Shown here: positions 40,436-55,508 of the stretch, one piece after another
How positions within the stretch are numbered: the stretch's first letter is position 1
Layout: each line of letters opens with the position of its first letter
Assembly (NCBI GenBank): GCA_033439255.1
Contig: CM065884.1
Span: 186,001-250,000, forward strand
Length of the DNA: 64,000 bases
From: Hericium rajendrae
Taxonomy: Eukaryota; Basidiomycota; Agaricomycetes; Russulales; Hericiaceae
Direction: 5' to 3'
Program-made: the position numbers and the translations under genes
Notes under the pieces: model-generated
The model's database searches: none
Told to the model about the DNA's origin: nothing
Seen by the model: only the letters and a program-made list of their open reading frames with translations

Positions 40436-43172
40436 ATGGCCGCAAGAATACCTCTCCCGGATACTATGTAAGTCTCACCATCTCAAAGCTCCTTACAGAC
40501 CATTTAAGATTGACGTTGTCCGACAGAAACCACGGCTTGACTGTCGCCGATGTCGACGCCATTGTGGAGCGTGAGATGCGCTGCGATGCATTCAGGCCCG
40601 CATCAGACCTCGTTGAGAAGCACCTCGGTTCCAATCCCAAGGTCGCTGAGGCTGCCCGGCGCATATTCGACACCCTCGTGGAGAAGACGATGTGGAATTG
40701 CAAACAGAACAAAGGACGCGGGAAGTGGAGGAACCTGCCGACCAATCCACTATGGGAGACGCAGCTCTATCGCCCGTTGACCGTCATCCTCAATGCCATT
40801 ACCAAGCTATGCGAGCCTCATGAGCGCACGTTCGACATCGTCTGGTATGACGAGCATGCGACGAACTCGGATGCTCAGTTCATGGCGGATACGAGACCTG
40901 ACATCGCGGCAGTGATCCAGAGCGGGCGCACCCGGTGGGGCGCCTTGCATACCCTGATTCAAGTCAAGAAGGCGGCGGATACGCTCCCAGCTGTTTCAGG
41001 ACTGCTGCGATTCGTCTACCAAGCATTGCGAGAACAAGTTGACCGACGCTTCATGTACGGGATGGTCTTCTCGATGTACAATCTCACCGTCTGGCACGTC
41101 GACCGATCGGGCGCGCTGGCCTCGGAAGTTTTCAACATACATGAGGTCCGTCTTTGTTTGACATCCAAGCGCTGCCTACCCTTATATAATACCGACATAT
41201 CTGCTGCAGGAGCCATTGAAGTTCATCCAGGTCATCCTGAGCTTTATCATGTTGAGACCCGAAGAGCTTGGTTGGGATCCGACAATGAAGATGTACATTG
41301 AAGATGTTCACGACGGCAAGATAACGCGGCGGTACGGGCTCCCTTCGTATACGATCAAAGAGGATGAGGAAAATGGCACGAGCAATGCATTCGAAAGGAT
41401 GTGGATTGTATCGGTGCCAAAGCTGAGTGCCCGACCTGATGAAAGTAGTCCCGACGACGGTGATGCACCGCCCCTTCCACTGTCCGAGGAAAAGGAATTC
41501 GTCGTTTTCAACGCTGTCAGCCTGTCTGGCAGCGAAGTCGTAAAAGGCCGAGCGACGCGGATCTGGAAGGCCTGGAGAATGGTGGAAATGGTGCTCTCAA
41601 AAGAACAGCGCAAGGTGCGTGTATCCGTTTCGCTTCATTGGGATTCAAAGTCAACTGTAGGATTTCTCAGATATATATCATCAAGGACTGTTGGCGGGAC
41701 GAGCGTCGAGGTGAGGAAGGTGCATTCTATGTCCAGGCTGGTGTCTGCCCTGGCGTGGCACTCTACTATTCCCATGGCGATGTCCGAATTGGCGAACGCA
41801 GAAATGTCGACTGTACGTTCAAGCTGGCGCGAAAGAATGTGAAAGCACAGGAGAAGCTACTGTACCTACGAACCGACCAGAAACGCCAAGCATCATGGTC
41901 TCAAGATTGTTTCGCTACCTTCACCGGATGGAAATACACCCAATACGTTCCTCGCAACCGAATACATATGCGATTGGTCATGGCCAGCCATGGCCATTCC
42001 CTCACCAAGTTTTCTACATTACAGGAATTGCTCGGCGCCCTGCATGATGCTATCCAAGGTATGATGCTTTTTTGCGCGTTTTCGGAATTTTTACGTCCTG
42101 TCTAGGTCACAAATATCTCTACGAGAATGGAGTTCTACACCGCGATATTAGCTTGGACAACATCTTGATAACTGGGCTGCCAGCACCTAATCGTGGCATT
42201 CTCATTGACCTGGACAATGCCATCAACTGGCGAGACCAAAACACACACACTGATGTCGAGCGCATGGTAAGCTTTATTCCCCGTCTATGGCCTTTCATAT
42301 CTGACGCATACGATCAGGGTACTCTCGCGTTCATGAGCTTCGAAATTCTTTCAAACCAACGAATTCTTTCTGGAACCTTAGCGTCCCCTTCGACTAGCCC
42401 AGATGGGAGCATATTGTACAGCTTCTCCGAGCGGGATGAACAGATGGACATGGACCTCGTAGACGTCACCCACGACGCCGTTCACGATCTCGAATCGTTC
42501 TTCTGGGTCCTTTGCTGGCTGTGCGTGGCCCGGGAGGGACCAGGGCGTGCCCGCGACTTCAACACGGATGGTCTAAGTGAAGAACAAGCAGCGAAGGCCA
42601 TATAGGTCTACGACACAGTTTTCGCAACCTTCGAGCAAAGGTCCACGAGTGACGTCACTAATAGGAAACTTTTCATATTGACAGACATGGGGTCCTTTAC
42701 CAGAACCATCCTCAATTCCTTCTCGCCTTACTTCAGACCCTTAAAAAAGCTACTCCGCTGGCTTCATGGAGATCTGCACCACGCCTATAAGAGCCGGAAC
42801 TTCGAAGGCCTTCATAGGAAGTTTCTCGAGTATCTGACTGTTGCCGAACAGTCGCCGGTCGTCCAAAGCTGGGAAGCTACGGATAACGCGTACCAGGAGA
42901 TGTCAGAAGTCGTGTTGAAACTACGAGGCGAAGCAGAAACGGTCTGGGACTCGTCGAAGCCGGAGAGGATCCAGACGCCGAGCGTGCCTTCCGAGAAGAC
43001 GCCCTCTGTTCACAAGCGGAGCCATAACAAACGACATCGGGCGGACGAAGAGCTCGAAATCGTCGCAGAACAACGTGAAGGCGAGTCGTCTTCAGCTTTG
43101 TCCGAGACGCGCGACACGAGATCTGCGGCGAGGAAGAGGCGAAGGATGGTTAGTCCCTCGCAAGGCCAGTAA
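40436..43172 (+). pseudogene. FunK1-type kinase gene with one in-frame amber stop
   Basis: Six exons (40436-40467, 40527-41145, 41210-41614, 41671-42058, 42106-42266, 42318-43172) match the FunK1 order, including LHTLIQVKKAADTLPAV, MYGMVFSMYNLTVWHVDRSG, RPEELGWDPTMKMY, the catalytic loop NGVLHRDISLDNILITG, the metal site LIDLDNAI, LAFMSFEIL and HDAVHDLESFFWVLCWLCVA. Kinase residues are intact here. In exon 6 a TAG (42603-42605) interrupts QAAKAI-*-VYDTVFATF; the frame afterwards is long, conserved (RWLHGDLHHAYKSRNFEGLH) and ends with a basic RSAARKRRRM tail. No plausible intron removes the stop. It is either a young pseudogene, a truncated but catalytically competent kinase, or a sequencing error. 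Introns coincide with those of the 28-31 kb copy. Confidence 0.8.
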
Positions 43173-43497
43173 GAGGCCCCGAACAACACAGGGCCCAATT
43201 ATTAGGAGAGGAAGGATAAGGCGGAGATAAGGATGTCGACAAGGGTGTCGAATCAAAATGGGGAGCTCTTCGCAGTCCAACAGCCATTGACATCATCCAT
43301 GGATCGTATAGTGAACTGACCGAGGTTCCCTCTGCCACGTATTTGCTGCGATCAACATTGCAGAATATATCACTGCTGAGTTCTTTCGAAATTCGAAGTA
43401 CATACCATACAATTTCGATATATCATTTGGCATGCCGCATGCCGCAGATTCAATTGTGGAAGATGGTCAAAAAAAAAGATTTCTCATTCATCAAATA
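43173..43497. other. Intergenic
   Basis: FunK1 3' flank and upstream side of the tRNA. Nothing else recognised. Confidence 0.4.
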
Positions 43498-43572
43498 TAG
43501 CAGCACCTGGTTTCGATCCAGGGACCTCAGGGTTATGGGCCCTGCGCGCTATACCAGCTGCGCCATGCTGCT
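43498..43572 (-). tRNA. Initiator tRNA-Met (CAT)
   Basis: On - the fold is AGCAGCA/TGCTGCT acceptor with A1-U72, GCGC/GCGC D-stem, anticodon stem CAGGG/CCCTG, loop CCCATAA, variable AGGTC, T-stem CCTGG/CCAGG and T-loop ATCGAAA. The A1-U72 pair, three consecutive G-C pairs next to the loop and A54/A60 instead of TTC mark eukaryotic initiator tRNA. The base before the anticodon is C, as in vertebrate initiators, where yeast has U. No intron and no encoded CCA. Confidence 0.9.
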
Positions 43573-43855
43573 CACATTTAAAATTCAGAATTTAATCATT
43601 AGATAGTGTTTTTCGAGCAGCCACCAGCGCCTCAGTATGGGAACAAACAAAGGGACAACATGAGCGCCGTCCTCAGCCGGCAGTCCGTAGCCATCGACGT
43701 CCTCTGCTAACCCCACCGCCATCTGTACCGTTCGCTCTTGTGCGGACTGCGCAACTCGCAAAGCAGGGAGAAGTGCCATCTGACTCCCATTTTTCTGTAG
43801 TTTCTCCACTTTTTCATTCGTGCGGTGCCCCGTAAAACCCCAATCTCTTCCTGCG
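43573..43855. other. PRP4 promoter region
   Basis: Between the tRNA 5' end and PRP4 ATG 43856. No other feature recognised. Confidence 0.35.
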
Positions 43856-46572
<2,717 letters not shown>

Positions 46573-46955
46573 AGAGTTCCCGTCGGTTTCGCCATATCGT
46601 TTGAGAGACTCGCACGTCATTGTATGTTAAGTTAGATGCCCCTAGTATTTCTCACAGGGTTGCTGTATTCTGGCCACAAATCGTTCAATTTCAGAGGCAG
46701 CCAGGTCCCGCCAACGATGTCGGGCTTCGGCCGTGTCTGTCCCTGTCTGTCCTTTCGGCGTGCCTTGTATCGATTTCGTCCTAGCCAATTTAGTGCCGGA
46801 GGGAAGATATTGCAGCAAAAACCCTGAGAGGCACGTCACAAGGCTTGCTCCGCAGTCTCGTGCGCACATCAGCTGGTCGCGGAGTCGTCTTGGTGATAGT
46901 TATAAGGGGTCCGGTCTGGACGATCGTAGCGTCCGTCGATCAGCTCACTACTAGC
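46573..46955. other. Intergenic between PRP4 and cyclase gene
   Basis: No gene. A TTATAAGGGG (about 46900) lies about 55 bp upstream of the cyclase start and may be its TATA box. Confidence 0.4.
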
Positions 46956-48773
46956 ATGGCTTCCGCTCTTCAGACGCTTGCTGCACATCTGTCTGCGGAT
47001 AAGGGGGAGAAGCCGTTGCCGTCGTTCGACGAGCTGCCGCACTTCAACGAGTACACTGGGTGTGCTTGGACGGTGTGGGGCGAGGACGACCAGCTGGGGA
47101 CGATCAACTTGCTCACGGACGACGTTGTCCGGCGCGCTGCGCAAGAGGAAATCAAGTGCGTTTGAGATGTGCGATGTAGGAGATGTGACTGATCGTAGTT
47201 TGAAGGACTGGCCGAGCGGTCTCGCTGAACTGGTGCGTCGGGTTTTGCGGTCTGTAGCGTCTTGGAGTATGCGGCTTAGTGTTTGTGTAGGCCGATACAG
47301 TTTCCTGACAAGGTATGCGTGCTGCGTTGTCTGGGAACGGATGTGGAGCTTGAGTGCATGGGTTGTAGCCTGCGTTCAGCCGGAAGCCCCCACAGCACAA
47401 ATCCTTCATCAAGGCCGGCGGGCATAGAGATGACGAAATCCACATTGTAAGAGGCTCTTCCTATGAGTTATAGCATGTCAGACTAAGAAACGACGCAGAA
47501 CACGCAATCCGGGACTCAATGGGACGGATTGAAGCACTTCCCGGTCAAGGACTATAACGTGCTGTACAAAGGGTAAGTCGAGGCAATTTACTGACCGTAT
47601 AACGGCTGGAAGACCGACCTTTGCGCGACTTGGCAGCATACCTGTCGAATCCCTCCCCGTTGGCGAATTCTCGTTCCCGGACCCAAACAACGTCGATCCC
47701 AACCTCATCAAACTAGGCATCCACAGTCAGTCCATCTCTGCCAGTCGGCTCTGCTTCTCTGAACAGGCGCATTCCAGACTGGGCGCAGCATGGCATCTGC
47801 GGCCGCGGTGTCTTCCTCGACCTGGTGCACTACTATACGAAGTCCGGCGGCGCGCTGCCGTACGATCCGTGGACATCCCACAGCATCTCTGTCAGCGAGC
47901 TGCTCGACTGCGCCCGCGCCGAAGGCGTCACGTTCAGGCGCGGCGATATTCTGCTTATAAGGGCAGGATCCATCCAGAAATTTTACACGGCTGGGCAGGC
48001 TGAGAGGGACGGTCTGCGGGAGAAGCCAGAGACGTTGTGAGTCCGTGGCCTTTTCGGGGTATTTGCTATGTTGATACGGAAGGCGTGCAGTGCAGGGATT
48101 GAGCAGTCGGAGGCGATGAAGCGCTTTTTGTGGTACGTCCTGCTAATAACTGTGTAAATTGTGTTTTTCGCGTCTGACAAAGAACGAAGGGACAACCATT
48201 TTGCAGCCGTCGCGTCGGACCAACCCGCATTGGAGGTATTCTTCGTCGTAGTTTCTTGCTATCAGTCCGACTGATCCATGCGTAGCGCTGGCCGCCGGCA
48301 GAAGGGCATCATCATATGCACTGTGTAAGTCCCGCTCTCCTTTATTGGACCAAGCTCTGACGAAGCAACTCTTCTAGACACTTTTGGGGTGCGTCGTTCC
48401 GGGCTTGTTTATGGGGCAGAACCTTACTGAACTGCTGCATTGTCAGGCTGTGGGGCATGCCGATAGGTAGGGGTTCTATTCATTGCTAGGAAGCGCTTCC
48501 TCGTGCGATCTGATGCCGATTCCGAAGGCGAGTTCTTCGACCTCGAGGCACTGTCCAAGATCTCAGCGGAGACTGGTCGATACACGTTCTTCTTCTCTTC
48601 CTGGCCGCTCAACGTGTACGTACTGTGGGGCTTGAGATTGGGTTCAGATATCGCTGACGACGCTTCTAGGCTCGGAGGAACGGCAAGCCCGCCTAACGCT
48701 GCTGTGAGCAGTACTGTCTTGTCATCTGGAGCTGCTCTAATGGACTGTACACGACTTCCAGGCATATTTTTGA
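46956..48773 (+). CDS. Cyclase-family (PF04199) metal-dependent hydrolase
   Basis: About twelve very short exons join in frame. Order: MASALQTLAAHLSADKGEKP, CAWTVWGEDDQLGTINLLTD, TGRAVSLNWPIQFPDKPAFS, HRDDEIHI, NTQSGTQWDGLKHFPVKDYN, RPTFARLGSIPVESLPVGEF-like strand, IHNWAQHGICGRGVFLDLVH, then ARAEGVTFRRGDILLIRAGS, EAMKRFLW, VASDQPALE, WPPAEGHHHMH, TLLGLWGMPIGEFFDLEALS and RYTFFFSSWPLNV-LGGTASPPNAAAYF with TGA at 48773. The GTQWDGLKH segment and the late D-Q-P-A-x-E and H-x-H cluster fit the putative cyclase / kynurenine formamidase-like fold, in which His/Asp residues bind a metal. The substrate in fungi is not established. Exon ends were set by matching the family pattern and GT-AG sites. 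No targeting signal was seen. Confidence 0.85.
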
Positions 48774-49013
48774 CCGCAAACAGAATGCAACGACGTCCGT
48801 ACGGTCTGCGACCTTTATGAGACGGCGATGGACGTGATTGACAGCTGAAATGTAGCCAGGAATTGTACTTGTGGCAGTATACAATGCATATGTATTGTAG
48901 CGAGACACGAAAGTTGAATGCATTGAATCATAAATAACTCATACTATCGTCTTCGGCGCAGGACCATATGGAGACATACGGCAGCACCATGGGTAAATTT
49001 ATACAGGTATATA
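48774..49013. other. Tail-to-tail spacer
   Basis: Convergent intergenic region between the cyclase gene (+) and the MFS gene (-). It must hold both 3' ends. No other signal identified. Confidence 0.4.
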
Positions 49014-52000
49014 CTAGTATCCTCTTGCAGAGCCTCCAATGGTATCGCTTTCTAAATCCATCCCGCCGAGGGAGGATTCATACGTCGAGAGCCTGCGTGG
49101 GGCCCTCACAAATTTGGGAAGCGTAGCATCGCTCGTGGTTATGTCCTCATCGTCACTTTCAAACGGACTTTCCGGAACTGAGCTCGGCTCAGACGGAGGC
49201 GGCGCTGCCTCGAGTGCTTCAATCGTCGGCTGACGGCTGGGTGGACCGTGGCGGGTATGCTCGAGGGCTTTCTCGGGTATCTAAGGTAATAAATTCATCA
49301 GCTGCGAAGGCGTGTTTCAACAGCCTTGAAGGACGCACCGGTAGACGGACGATGTAAGCGAGCAACGTGGACGCCGCCGCGACAGTGAAAACGGCGTTCA
49401 AGGCGCTTGCGTATGATTCGCGCGCCGCGCTTTGGAGATCAGGAGGGAGAATAGCAACGAGTTTCGCTGAGTGTCGGATATTCCTGATCATCTGGATGCA
49501 GAAATCTCAGCGTTGCTGATGAGTGTACCCTACAGCGGACTTGCCTCGGCTGCGTTAGGACCAGAGATTCGCTTAGTGAGCTCGGCGTCGAGTCTGTATT
49601 GGAAGATGGCTGATGAGACGCCAACACCAAAGACCTGGCCTACAAACGTAGTTAGACTCCTGCTGATGCCCGGTCGCGAAGCTCCTACGTACCCACACCA
49701 CGGAACAGCTGGCCGAATCCTGTTCCAACGGCCATCGAATGTTCTAACCATATGAAAAGTCAGTGATGCAGTGACCGCAACCCAGATGGGAATCATGTTT
49801 TACCTGGCAGATGCGCGAGCAGAGCAACTACATGGGAAATGCTAAACATGAGTAACGCATTCTCTGAGCATCAGCAGCTGCACGTACTGAGCATCGTCTG
49901 CAGCACCACCGCATTTCCAAATCCTAGGGGGATCTGAAACGACTCTCAGATGCTATATTGATAGGCAGGGAAGAACATCAACATACGATGCTAAGCCACT
50001 GCTGAATGGGTGGCGAATCTTCGCGCATCTGCATGATCAAAATGGCGGCGATGAAAGGGAAGAAGCCGAAGCTCAGGTTGATCATCTTGTACTTTCCGGT
50101 GCGATGCATCATCCAACTATCATCGCCGCTAAGATCAGTAACGCAGCAAAGCGACGAACGCGCAGACATCAGTATCACGTACCCGGCGAACATCGAGCCA
50201 ATCGACATGGAAATGCTGTTCGGAAGTAGGTGCAATCCTGAAACGTTGCGTGGCAGAATCAGCGCCGAGGGATTGAGATTGTCATGAAACGGGGCACGCA
50301 CCGGCCATGGATGCGCTGCTCAGCGTCACGGTCTGGAACCACATCGGGAAGAAGTACATGACGGCGAAGTTACAGTTGGCGACGAGGAAGTTGCTGATAC
50401 CGACAAGTACGGGTATCTTTTGCTTCAGCAAAAATGGAGCCAGCATCGGTTCTGGAGCCAAACAAAGCTCGAAGACTACGAAGGCAATGAAAAAGACTAT
50501 GGACAAGGCAAGGGGAACATAGACAGTCGCTTCCTCCCACTGAACGGGATACTTCAGCATGACACAATCGATTACTTGATAAGCATGTCATACCGTGTGT
50601 TCCTCATTGTAATGAGTACTCAGAAATATGAGGAATGATAGAACCTAGGACATTGGAAATTAAAATTAGCGGGACAATCTAAATGGCATGTATGCACTAA
50701 CTGCTCCCATAAGCGTGGCGCTGCCACCATAATCAATCCTCTTCAGTACTTCGATGGTACTCTTCGATTTGCCCTGCGATCGACGCCGCCATGAGCAAAT
50801 CTGCGATCAATGAGACGTGAAACCGGGCGTCCTTACAGGCGTTACATAATGCAGGTTCACGGAAGTCAAAAAGAAAGACAGTACAAATAACGGCATCTGC
50901 AACAGGAACGCCCAGCGCCAGCCCAACCTGGTGCCGGTTGTCAGACATAGGCCAGAATGATAATGACGGCAGCTTACCAGTCATTGATAAGGCCGCCAAT
51001 AGGACCGCCGAGTCCCATTCCAAGCTGTTGGTCGTTAGCATTTGCCGCCAGCTCATCTACAAATTACATACTCCGTTGAAGACGCTGGCGACGCCTTGCG
51101 TAAGTCCGCGGGACTGTGTGGACCGTAAGCGAAAGTATAAATCCGTAACGAGATACTCACGCGCATGCTATACATGTCACTGGTGATAATCCTGATAGTA
51201 AAAATACATGAGTATACACTCGACTTGCCCAACATTTTCAAACCTACGATGAAGTCGTGAAGATTCCACCGCCTCCAAGACCGCCTAACTAGATGCGATT
51301 GAACTTCCCGGTAGAATGGGCTAGGAATATCTCAGACGTACGAATCTGGCTGCTATCAGAGTCTCCATATTACCTGATAGGCCACAGCACAAAACCCCAA
51401 GGCCCGCGAAGAACACGGCTGTTTGGTTAGCACCTCGACGCCCCATAACAGTGCACAGCCGCCCGTAAAGCGGGGTAAATGTGCATGTCGCAAGCAGATA
51501 GCTAAAAAAGTAAAAATTAATTACATGGATCTCGTCGAAGAGATAAGCGACGTACGCAGTTCCGAGCCAACTGGCCTGGTTGGATTTCTGGAATTCGGAA
51601 GATATTGATGGCAACACTGACGAGAACGACGAAACCTGGATTAATTTAAGGTTGAATTTAGTTACGACACTGGCACGTACAGGTAGCGACGAGGGTTGCT
51701 ATATAAAGTCAAATGAGTGATAATCTACAAAATTATGCACTCGAGACTGCAGCATTGCACTCACTGTTCAACGACTAGAAACCCAAATGACTTTTATTGA
51801 GCTGCGCCAAGTGCGGTTGACAAAGCGTGATTACGCACGGATAGAAAGTTGGCACACCAAATGCCCGCCAGGATGCCAGTTCGCGTGGACCGAGAAAGCT
51901 CTAAAGGCCCTAGACGACGGGCATGATCCTTGCCATCTTCTGCTTGTGTGCCTGCATATTCGTGAACCTGGCCTTGCAGCAGTGGCTCACGATCCCCGCC

Positions 52001-52015
52001 TCGTGTCGTTGGCAT
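49014..52015 (-). CDS. Major facilitator superfamily transporter, 14-TM Vba/Fnx type
   Basis: Many short exons on -. The N-terminus MPTTRGGDREPLLQGQVHEY is cytosolic with a dileucine-like EPLL, followed by RSTRTGILAGIWCANFLS, SLNTTLVATLLPSISSEFQ, SNQASWLGTA, YLLATCTFTPLYGRLCTVMG RRGAN (the MFS loop 2-3 signature), GVLCCGLSGNMETLIAARF, LGGLGGGGIFTTSS, SRGLTQGVASVFNG, LGMGLGGPIGGLINDW, AFLLQMPLFVLSFFLTSVNL, later PMLAPFLLKQKIPVLVGISN FLVANCNFAVMYFFPMW and a Ser/Pro/Glu-rich cytosolic tail ending SARGY. This matches fungal vacuolar basic-amino-acid transporters and related drug:H+ antiporters (Fnx1/Vba). Substrate specificity cannot be read from sequence. The start is supported by the shared RSTR...GIW pattern of the family. 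Confidence 0.85.
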
Positions 52016-53808
52016 AAGAGAAAGACTTGAGTCAAGAAAAAGATCGACAGCTTGCAGAAATCTGCAAGAAACTGGCCTAAGAGCCTTCGCTGGCTGCTCA
52101 ACCTTAGAATGAAAAGGGAAAGAGCAGGGCGACGGTCTCGGGCGGCTGAGCGTTGTGGAACAAAAGGGCCAAGGCACCGCCCCGGACCGTCAATTCCCCG
52201 CTGGCACGACCACGTGCTCGCGTGCTCAATTGAACCGGTTCCGTGTTCGCTTTCGAACCGCTCCGGCGCGCAACATTGCTTTGCTGCAAAGTTGTCACCG
52301 CCCTTTCTCCTGAAGCCATAAAAAAAAAACGTCGTCAAGTTTTGCGGAACTTGAGACTAGACGCTCCGGCGATGAAGGTGCGTTCCACAACTGCGCGATC
52401 ACTCACGGACTTCAACGGCAGATCTGCCACCACGGATCGCCGTGGCGATGTTTTGGTGGAACCGAGAACTCTCCACCATGTCCTAAGGTCGGGCCAAGCT
52501 TGTGGTGGATAATATGCCCCGGCTTTCAAGTAGCCGCTATCTGAACCCCCTGATCTTCCCTTCTGGTTTATGTGGAGACATTTCAATACCTTCTGCCGCG
52601 GATTGGCCGTGGCAAGTTTCAAGTTTCAATTTTACCCCATGGTACTGCAACGCCACGCGCCATGCCCTGTGCAGTTAAGAAAATGTCATGTCGTAAAAAC
52701 ACCATTTGCTATCATTTTGATGCGCCTCATTTCCAGCGCCATCTAATGCTCATCTCCATTTCGATGCCGCGAGAGATTGTCGCCAGATCTCGGTCCGCCT
52801 GCCATTCCGCGACACAGCCAAATTTACTTTGCACGGCGTCCTGTCCGGCTGCCCACAATCACGAACGGAAGGAGCTGTCGCGGCGCAACTTTCTTGCTGT
52901 CTATACTCCTGCGAATCCAAAAGCTCGACATCATACGCCTGATGTTATCTGCCCCGATGTCGGAGATCACCAGACAGTGTTGAACTGCCTACGAGTTCCA
53001 TGCATGTTGTCACTCAAACTTTACAGGATCCAGGCAAAATCACTTCCACGTGCATAGCCTCCCTCTCCGCGCGTGCAGCAGATCTCGGGTTAGGACGCGC
53101 TGCAGACTCTACACTCACACTAGCTAAATAGCGTTTACGTTCCTGGGCCTGGGTTAAGCCCTTTGCATCCCGCAAGCCAGTGGTCACTTTGCCTTCGTTC
53201 AGCCTCGTATGCATTTCATCTATCCCCATGCCGTCAATAATGCTGAGTCCGCGGCAGGAACATGGGCGCACCATACACGCCAGTCTGGCATCCTTGTTCC
53301 CACATCTATTCCGATCCTACGCCTAATAGGTCATTTCTCGCCTCCCAGACCTGCCATCTGTTATCGCAATGTCTATTAAGCTACACCGCTATGAAGGAAG
53401 AACGTCCTCCCTATGCGGCAAAGCCGTCGTTGCTCGGATCTACCCATGATACACCTCCCACGTCCGCCATAACCCAGTGCTTATCCGCCGATGTCGTGTT
53501 GCGAGGCACGTCATGCTAGTATGCATGATACTGTATGATATGGACCAGCGACGACGGAAGACATAAATTCCACGCATTGCACCTGCGCCCTGCGCCCTGT
53601 CAGTGTTCTTCGCGTCGGGCGACGCGCTTCAAGCAAGAAGCACACAATATGGAGCTTCGCCGATTAACAATAAATAGATTAAGGCGCGGTGCCCGGGCGA
53701 CAAGAAAATATGGCGAAGATATATGGTGCACTAGAGTGTGATCCTGGATAGTACAGTCCTGCAGAGTCTACGGGGCGCATGGCAGCGCGCTGAGAGGCAG
53801 CTCATCTC
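52016..53808. other. Gene-poor interval
   Basis: The first part is the MFS promoter. A 10-A run (52319-52329) and small frames (52572-53057 +, 53014-53274 -) are present, but none has splice support or a recognised family. Confidence 0.4.
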
Positions 53809-54392
53809 TCAACCCCTGCGGGCGCAGCTCGGGCACTTGCTGGAGATGTTCGGAGCTGCATGGGCAGGTGAGAAACATCAGAGAAGCGGAGAAACCCAGC
53901 GCGCCTGACGACGTACCATACTGCTCGGGGTATTGCTTGCTGGACGTGTCAAATAAGAGTTGGTGGCGGAGGCACGCGAACGACGGCGAGCGAAGAGGGC
54001 CAGAAGGGGAAAAATTAGTCGCACATCGCCGGGGAGTATTCGAGGAGTACGCACTACTGCCAGCACGTTTGCTTGCAGACTGGGGGCTGGCAGGAAGGCG
54101 GGTGCGCTGGGCTGAACTTGCAGTGCACGTTCTGGCATACAAGCTGTGATTGCTGTCACTTCTCTGCCATCGCTCATGGAGATCAAACTACTCACGAGCT
54201 GCTCGGGCTATTCCATTTCAAATCAGAGACATCAGTACACCGAGATGCGCTCTACGGGCGGGAGCGCGAGCGCGACTGACCAGTGGCACAGAGTGGCCGC
54301 AGTGCGTGTAGACGTTGTTGACGCTGTTCGTGGGCATGAGTGAATGGATATGGCGACGGCGGGAACAAGACTCACCGACGGACGTAGCACAT
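53809..54392 (-). CDS. Small cysteine-rich protein, 75 aa, six exons including a 12-nt exon
   Basis: Exons on - at 54376-54392, 54281-54323, 54196-54207, 54058-54143, 53917-53939 and 53809-53855 sum to exactly 76 codons. The product begins MCYVRRVNNVYTHCGHSVPL, continues PEQLLVCQNVHCKFSPAHPP, SCQPPVCKQTCWHKQYPEQY, and ends SSKCPSCARRG. The pattern NVYTHCGH, C....CKFSPAHP..C, C...CW...YP.QY, C..C is one I recognise from many uncharacterised Agaricomycete small proteins. The Cys/His spacing suggests zinc binding, with no signal peptide. Without the 12-nt exon the PEQL residues would be lost but the frame kept. An unspliced reading meets TAG right after the CW codons, so splicing is needed. Function unknown. 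Confidence 0.7.
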
Positions 54393-55508
54393 TTTAGCGA
54401 AGACGATGGACAAACGCTCGTGGACGATAGCAGGGATAGCGGTGAAGATGCGAAGTATGAAGTCGAGATCGTCCTTTTCTTTGCAGGCTCGAATGGAAGG
54501 GACGATTTGATGATCCTGGAGGGAAAATCCCTCCAGGCTTTTATACATGGACGATTGTTGTCGGCCTGCATCACGCTGTATAGCATCCCCAGGAAGAAGC
54601 CCCGAGCTGCAGGTGGAATGATGCTTGCACCGCGCAACGGGGCTGCATCCAGATACGCGCGGAAACGACCACAGGAAGATGATGTCAAACCAATTCACGT
54701 GTTCGCTGGCAATCCTGAACCTTGTAAAACTCGGATATCGCGCTTCGATTTGAATGGAGTGTCATTTAGACATGCTGCCTTGCCTGATGGGTGTTGAGTC
54801 CAAGCGACGCAAGGAATTATGGACCCACACCTTGCATACAAAAGTATATTGGATAGTCCCAGGCCGAATGTTAGTGCTGGCCCGCTGTCCACATAATACA
54901 GTCGGACCCAGCTTCGCTCGGATATGATTCCGTGCGAGCCAGGTTTCATTGCCTGCTTCCGAGGAGAACCAGAATAGGGAGGCTTGCCGAGGACTTGGCT
55001 TCAGTTCATATTAGGTACACGCGCTTCAAGATCTTGGAGCCCGCGAATCCTAGACGGTTGCGCCCATGACACGGCGCTAAAGATAAAACGATGCTGGATG
55101 TCGGTGTTGTCGATGTGGGTAGAACCATGTTCCTAGAGGTAGTGTGCTGTAACAGGGGCGTCGCCGTTCCAAGGGGCAGTGATTCTCCTTTAATGGAATT
55201 TTTCGGAGGACGTAGAGACGATTGTCGCCAACATCAAAGAAAGCGATGTCCCAAAATGGTCGGGAGCAAGTTGGAGACGTTGTTAAGCGCCCATCACCCT
55301 TTGTGCGCGCCGCCACAACCGTCCATCATCGCCTTGCGCTGATACCAACAGCTGTTGTATACACCTGTGCGCATCGTATGTTCTAGGCATTCTTACTCCT
55401 GGCTGATGTCCGGATCCTTGCATCAGGCATACGTACAAGGGTACAAACTCAGAATTACCTTTTCTATATAATCGTGCGCGGCGCGGCCGTGCCAGTGCTA
55501 GCTTTAGC
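54393..55508. other. Intergenic, divergent promoters
   Basis: Upstream of both the Cys-rich gene (-) and the coiled-coil gene (+). Open frames such as 54315-54797 (+) look like chance frames. TATAAAAG on - at about 54540-54548 could be a core promoter for the Cys-rich gene, about 150 bp from its start. Confidence 0.35.
55465..55472 (+). promoter_or_regulatory. Candidate TATA box
   Basis: CTATATAA lies 37-44 bp upstream of ATG 55509, so the 5'UTR would be very short. Confidence 0.4.

Noticed and set aside
27200-42605. Reassigned TAG codon (several conserved frames contain TAG)
   Set aside because: Other intact genes here end in TAG (e.g. 19905, 56190, 58913) and the affected genes carry other lesions, so ordinary nonsense mutation is simpler.
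53809-54149. Frames on both strands over the Cys-rich gene (e.g. 53868-54149 +)
   Set aside because: They do not preserve any motif, while the spliced - reading gives a full Cys/His pattern with exact exon phases.
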